A stretch of 54,950 bases of DNA, taken from Oscillatoriales cyanobacterium. GTDB taxonomy: Bacteria; Cyanobacteriota; Cyanobacteriia; Cyanobacteriales; Laspinemataceae. Location of the stretch: NCBI GenBank assembly GCA_011390955.1, contig JAABRM010000048.1, positions 1 through 54,950 of the forward strand, written 5' to 3'. The position numbers and the translations under genes were made by a program. The notes under the pieces were generated by a model. It searched no databases. It saw only the letters and a list, made by a program, of their open reading frames with translations, and was not told where the DNA came from. This document shows positions 52,294 to 54,950 of the stretch, piece by piece. The stretch's first letter is position 1. The number at the start of each line of letters is the position of its first letter.

Positions 52294-52373
52294 AGAATTG
52301 GGAGAAATAATCTTGAAACTATTGTATATTATTAAATATAATATCAGAATATTCTCAGAAATAGTCAAATATT

Positions 52374-52419
52374 TAGATGTAGGGTGGGCATTGCCCACCA
52401 ATTTACCTAATTAAACCCA
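52374..52419. repeat. Inverted single copy of the 50-bp repeat
   Basis: Its reverse complement matches the units at 49775-49974 over 46 bp with one difference (TTTAATTAGG for TTTAATCAGG). With the array it brackets the antiporter gene in opposite orientation. Confidence 0.92.
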
Positions 52420-52599
52420 TAAAATGACAATCTTCCTAAATCATGTAATTATATATTAGGTGCTAATTTGGCCTATTCAATTAATTTGCGTTTAACTCAA
52501 ATGAACTAAGCAAATTAGCAGCCCGGACAGTCCTTAAACCATATAAATGGAAGTCCGTTAATTTCTCTCCTGTGGCCATAAAGCACTTGTGATAGTTAT
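52420..52599. other. Intergenic sequence, no feature seen
   Basis: About 180 nt of AT-rich sequence between the inverted 50-bp repeat copy and the GAAGTACA repeat pair. No peptide or hairpin found. Confidence 0.4.
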
Positions 52600-52749
52600 G
52601 AAGTACAAAAAAAATCTGTCATTCCCGCGAATGCGGGAATCCAGAAAACCTCTGTACTTCATCCAGATATAGCAATTGTCATAGTTATGAAGTACAAAAA
52701 AAATCTGTCATTCCCGCGCCCGCTAGAATCCAGAAAACCTCTGTACTTC
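52600..52749. repeat. Two copies of a small element with GAAGTACA/TGTACTTC ends
   Basis: Copy 1 (52600-52660) and copy 2 (52689-52749) are 61 bp each, preceded by the same ATAGTTAT. Each starts GAAGTACA and ends TGTACTTC, an 8-bp terminal inverted repeat. Copy 1 has an internal palindrome ATTCCCGCGAATGCGGGAAT; in copy 2 this is broken (CCCGCGCCCGCTAGAAT). Confidence 0.9.
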
Positions 52750-52922
52750 CCGAACGACAATAACCGCTATAATAACCGCCATAAAGCCTTTTCCCTAGCT
52801 GGCATTAATTCAGCATTGTGTATTCTTTCTTGGCCTATTGCCGGTCGTCGGTTGCCGGTTGCCGGTTGCCTAAATTACTCAGTAAATCTTATTCCCTCGA
52901 TCGATTCCTTTATTTTCTAATT

Positions 52923-53453
52923 ATGCCATTACCCATCGGATTTCCCCCACCCACAGATATTCAGGTGATTTCAGTGAAACAATATCCTGAATATCGCGCT
53001 GTCACCTATACTCACACTGGTGCCGTTCAACAAGCCAGTCAAGTGGCTTTTAATCCCTTATATCAGCATATTAGTAGTAACAATATTGCCATGACTACTC
53101 CGGTGGAAGTGCGTTACTATGGTGATTCAGGGATACAAATTGACGCCTACAGTGATGCCTACAGTCACGCGGAAGTTTCCTTTCTTTATGCAGATCCAAC
53201 GATTACCCCAAGGGCGATCGCGCCGAATGTGAAAGTGACCGATTACCCCGCGATGACTGTGGTCAGCATTGGCATTGCTGGGGCTTATACTTGGGAGAGT
53301 TACCAAACTCATTTACAAGCATTACTTGATTGGTTAAGTCAACATCCTGAGTATAAAATCGTTGGAGAACCGCGACGTTTTCTTTATAATTCGCCGATGA
53401 CTCCCGAACCGTTGAAACGGAGTGAAGTGCAAATTCCTATTGAATTGCAGTAA
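52923..53453 (+). CDS. SOUL/heme-binding or GyrI-like family protein
   Basis: The protein has 176 residues from ATG 52923; a longer frame lies in repeat-like DNA. The pattern resembles the SOUL/HBP fold (two repeats of beta-beta-alpha-beta): IQVISVKQYPEYRAVTYTHTG, FNPLYQHISSNNIAMTTPVEV (the IAMTTPV motif is typical of SOUL), VKVTDYPAMTVVSIGIAGAYTW, then EYKIVGEPRRFLYNSPMTP. The position of NIAMTTPVEVRY and the ending favour SOUL over effector-binding GyrI. SOUL proteins bind heme or other tetrapyrroles in some organisms. No signal peptide seen. A short DAYSDAYSHAE repeat in the middle is unusual. Confidence 0.85.
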   Translation: MPLPIGFPPPTDIQVISVKQYPEYRAVTYTHTGAVQQASQVAFNPLYQHISSNNIAMTTPVEVRYYGDSGIQIDAYSDAYSHAEVSFLYADPTITPRAIAPNVKVTDYPAMTVVSIGIAGAYTWESYQTHLQALLDWLSQHPEYKIVGEPRRFLYNSPMTPEPLKRSEVQIPIELQ

Positions 53454-53600
53454 TTGTTGATTGTTGGTTGTTGGTTGTTGTTTGTTGGTGGGTAGGGATT
53501 CTTTTGTTGCTTGTTGCTTGTTGCTTGTTATTTGGTGGAGGCGATATAATCCTAATAACAAACAATCAACAATCAACAATCAACCATCAACCATCAACAA
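53454..53600. repeat. GTTGGTT and AATCAAC heptamer repeats
   Basis: TTGTTGGTTGTTGG units (53457-53530) and complementary AACAATCAACAATCAACC units (53558-53600) could pair into a long hairpin between the SOUL and SPFH genes. A frame through the block adds false N-terminal residues to the SPFH protein. Confidence 0.85.
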
Positions 53601-53626
53601 ACCCCCTAAATAGGAGCACAAATATC

Positions 53627-54505
53627 GTGAACTATTTTCTGAGCTTATTTGTTCCTTTTACCTTAGTATTGTTGGCTGGTTATATTGCCACTTCTATTAA
53701 AGTCGTCAATGAAGGAAATGAAGCATTAGTAGAACGTTTTGGCAGATTTAATCGCAAGTTAAATCCGGGGATTAATTTTATTATTCCTGTATTAGATTCC
53801 GTGGTGGTTGAAGATACTCTGAGAGAACAAGTTTTGGATATTCCCGAGCAAAAAGCGATTACCAAAGATAGTGTTTCCATTGAAGTGGACGCTATTGTTT
53901 ATTGGCGTATTTTTGATTTAGAAAAAGCTTATTATGCGATTAATAATCTGGAATTAGCGCTTGAAAATCTGGTGAATACTACTTTGCGATCGCAGGTGGG
54001 GCAAATGAAGCTAGAACAAACATTCTCAGCGACCACCGATTTAAATAAAACTCTATTACCGCTCTTGGATCCTGTCACCTCTAATTGGGGAGTCAAAATT
54101 CTCCGAGTTGAGGTACAACACCTTAATTTACCTCAACGATTAATTGAGTCAATGGAGTTAGAACGAGCGGCAGAAATTAGAAAAAGAGCCAGTATTGCGG
54201 AAGCAGAAGGATTGGCTGAGTCGATGAATTTAATTATTCAAACCCTACAAAGTCAAGGGAAAGATACCCTCAATATGAGCGAGATTTTAAAGTTTTTAAT
54301 CGCGCAAAAATATGTCCAAGCTTCCCAAGAAATTAGTAAAAGTGCCAATACTAAAATTATCTTTATGGATCCCAAAGCTTTGACAGAAAGCATCAATCGG
54401 TTGATGGAATCTGACGATATTCTAGAGTCAAATCCCGAAAATCCGAGTCAACCTTCACCGCTGCCCAATAATCCAAATCCTCCAGAAAATGGCCAGAGTG
54501 GTTGA
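53627..54505 (+). CDS. SPFH/band-7 membrane protein (stomatin-like)
   Basis: The protein has 292 residues. GTG 53627 has AGGAG 10 nt upstream; the longer frame runs through heptamer repeats. One N-terminal membrane helix (LFVPFTLVLLAGYIATSIKV) is followed by the SPFH domain (VNEGNEALVERFGRFNRKLNP, EDTLREQVLDIPEQKAITKD, VDAIVYWRIFDLEKAYYAI, LRSQVGQMKLEQTFS). A coiled coil (ESMELERAAEIRKRASIAEAEG) mediates oligomers. The C-terminal tail is Pro/Asn-rich. Stomatin-like proteins make membrane microdomains and help membrane protein quality control. No NfeD partner gene lies next to it in this window. Confidence 0.95.
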   Translation: MNYFLSLFVPFTLVLLAGYIATSIKVVNEGNEALVERFGRFNRKLNPGINFIIPVLDSVVVEDTLREQVLDIPEQKAITKDSVSIEVDAIVYWRIFDLEKAYYAINNLELALENLVNTTLRSQVGQMKLEQTFSATTDLNKTLLPLLDPVTSNWGVKILRVEVQHLNLPQRLIESMELERAAEIRKRASIAEAEGLAESMNLIIQTLQSQGKDTLNMSEILKFLIAQKYVQASQEISKSANTKIIFMDPKALTESINRLMESDDILESNPENPSQPSPLPNNPNPPENGQSG

Positions 54506-54542
54506 TTTTTACCTCTGATGTCCGATGAATAGATTACGAAGT

Positions 54543-54572
54543 CTCGTTCCCAGGCTCGAGCCGGGGAACGAG
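54543..54572. repeat. CTCGTTCC palindrome
   Basis: CTCGTTCC (54543-54550) and GGAACGAG (54565-54572), with CGAGCCGG between, resemble a dispersed cyanobacterial palindrome. Possibly a shared 3' end for the convergent genes. Confidence 0.7.
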
Positions 54573-54635
54573 GGTAATTTTGCCAGAATTGTCTATTGTT
54601 CAACAGCTTGGCGATCGCCTCTCCGCCAGAGTTAT

Positions 54636-54950
54636 TTACAGTTCTTCGGGGTCAATTCCCTGCGATCGCAGTAACTCCGCGAGTCGTTCCGCCCGTTGGC
54701 GTTCCGCTTCCGCCCGTTGGCGTTCCGCTTCCGCCCGTTGGCGTTCCTGCTGTAATTCCACTTCGGCTTGTTGGCGTTCCGCTTCCGCCCGTTGGCGTTC
54801 TTGCTGTAACTCCAATTCGGCCTTTTCCGCCCGGTGGCGTTCAATTCTTGCTCGTTCATCTCCGGTTAAGAGCAAATTACCTTGATTATCCCACCAGCGC
54901 AGCCACGGCAATTCTAAGTTGCCATATTGTCCGAGCCAAATGCCTAATTC
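54636..54950 (-). CDS. Uma2-family protein, C-terminal part (gene continues beyond the right edge)
   Basis: A 104-residue C-terminal part begins at the window edge and ends at TAA 54636. It reads ELGIWLGQYGNLELPWLRWW, then DNQGNLLLTGDERA, the usual end of the longer Uma2 subgroup. A charged coiled coil made from a tandem 21-bp-like repeat follows (RAEAERQRAEAERQ and RQQAEVELQQERQ). The last residues are RLAELLRSQGIDPEEL. The nuclease-like core lies outside. The repeated ERQRAEA codons vary between copies and probably expand and contract. Confidence 0.85.
   Translation of the reverse strand, partial: ELGIWLGQYGNLELPWLRWWDNQGNLLLTGDERARIERHRAEKAELELQQERQRAEAERQQAEVELQQERQRAEAERQRAEAERQRAERLAELLRSQGIDPEEL

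Overview
The window looks like chromosomal DNA of a filamentous cyanobacterium. The evidence is a psbY gene, a gamma-carbonic anhydrase, a PAP/fibrillin protein, an SLH-type iron-uptake porin, cyanobacterial Hfq next to dapF, DUF1400, DUF3352, DUF1517 and COP23 proteins, very frequent GCGATCGC-type (HIP1) octamers, and many short tandem repeats of the AACAACC kind between genes. Gene starts were chosen from visible ribosome binding sites where possible. Several starts are GTG or differ from the longest open frame.

Layout. 1-0.74 kb: the 3' end of a TnpB gene abuts a wrecked M20 amidohydrolase gene whose internal part is inverted relative to its C-terminus. 0.9-9.8 kb: two tandem DUF1400 paralogues, a DUF3352 protein, a serpin, a Uma2 protein, tRNA-Met(CAU) with a repeat-flanked hairpin behind it, an orphan gene with a possible gene remnant, and a COP23 protein. 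10.1-11.9 kb: a tightly coupled two-gene module, a small conserved-looking protein plus an ImmA/IrrE-like protein without HExxH; this is the best candidate for an undescribed toxin-antitoxin or defence system. 12.2-24.1 kb: mainly envelope and housekeeping genes (MuiA-like, secreted protein, porin, pentapeptide protein, PAP/fibrillin, GMC oxidoreductase, XdhC). 24.4-29.2 kb: an APC-type permease fused to a PAS/histidine kinase/receiver chain, overlapping a second receiver-kinase gene by 4 nt. 29.3-35.5 kb: a sulfur region with two tandem SulP transporters, a membrane rhodanese, an ETHE1-type persulfide dioxygenase and a divergent ArsR-type regulator with cysteines placed like persulfide sensors.

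35.6-41.8 kb: a possible small RNA with a strong terminator, psbY, gamma-carbonic anhydrase, a TIGR02652-like protein, a VOC protein, a SafE-like membrane protein with a cupredoxin, map, and a DUF1517 protein. 41.7-42.3 kb: a 287-bp tandem duplication. 42.4-54.95 kb: overlapping thiE-thiS, a beta-helix protein, Uma2, a PD-(D/E)XK-like protein, dapF/hfq, a KefB-type antiporter bracketed by inverted copies of a 50-bp repeat, a SOUL protein, a band-7 (SPFH) protein, and a Uma2 gene running off the end.

A palindromic family with core GTAGGGTGGGC...GCCCACCCTAC occurs throughout, near or inside gene ends, twice as arrays with an exact 50-bp period. Together with GAAGTACA-bounded units, hairpins shared by both SulP copies, the tandem duplication and the inversion, it indicates a genome reshaped by small repeats rather than by intact insertion sequences. 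Family assignments come from recalled signatures; no search was run.
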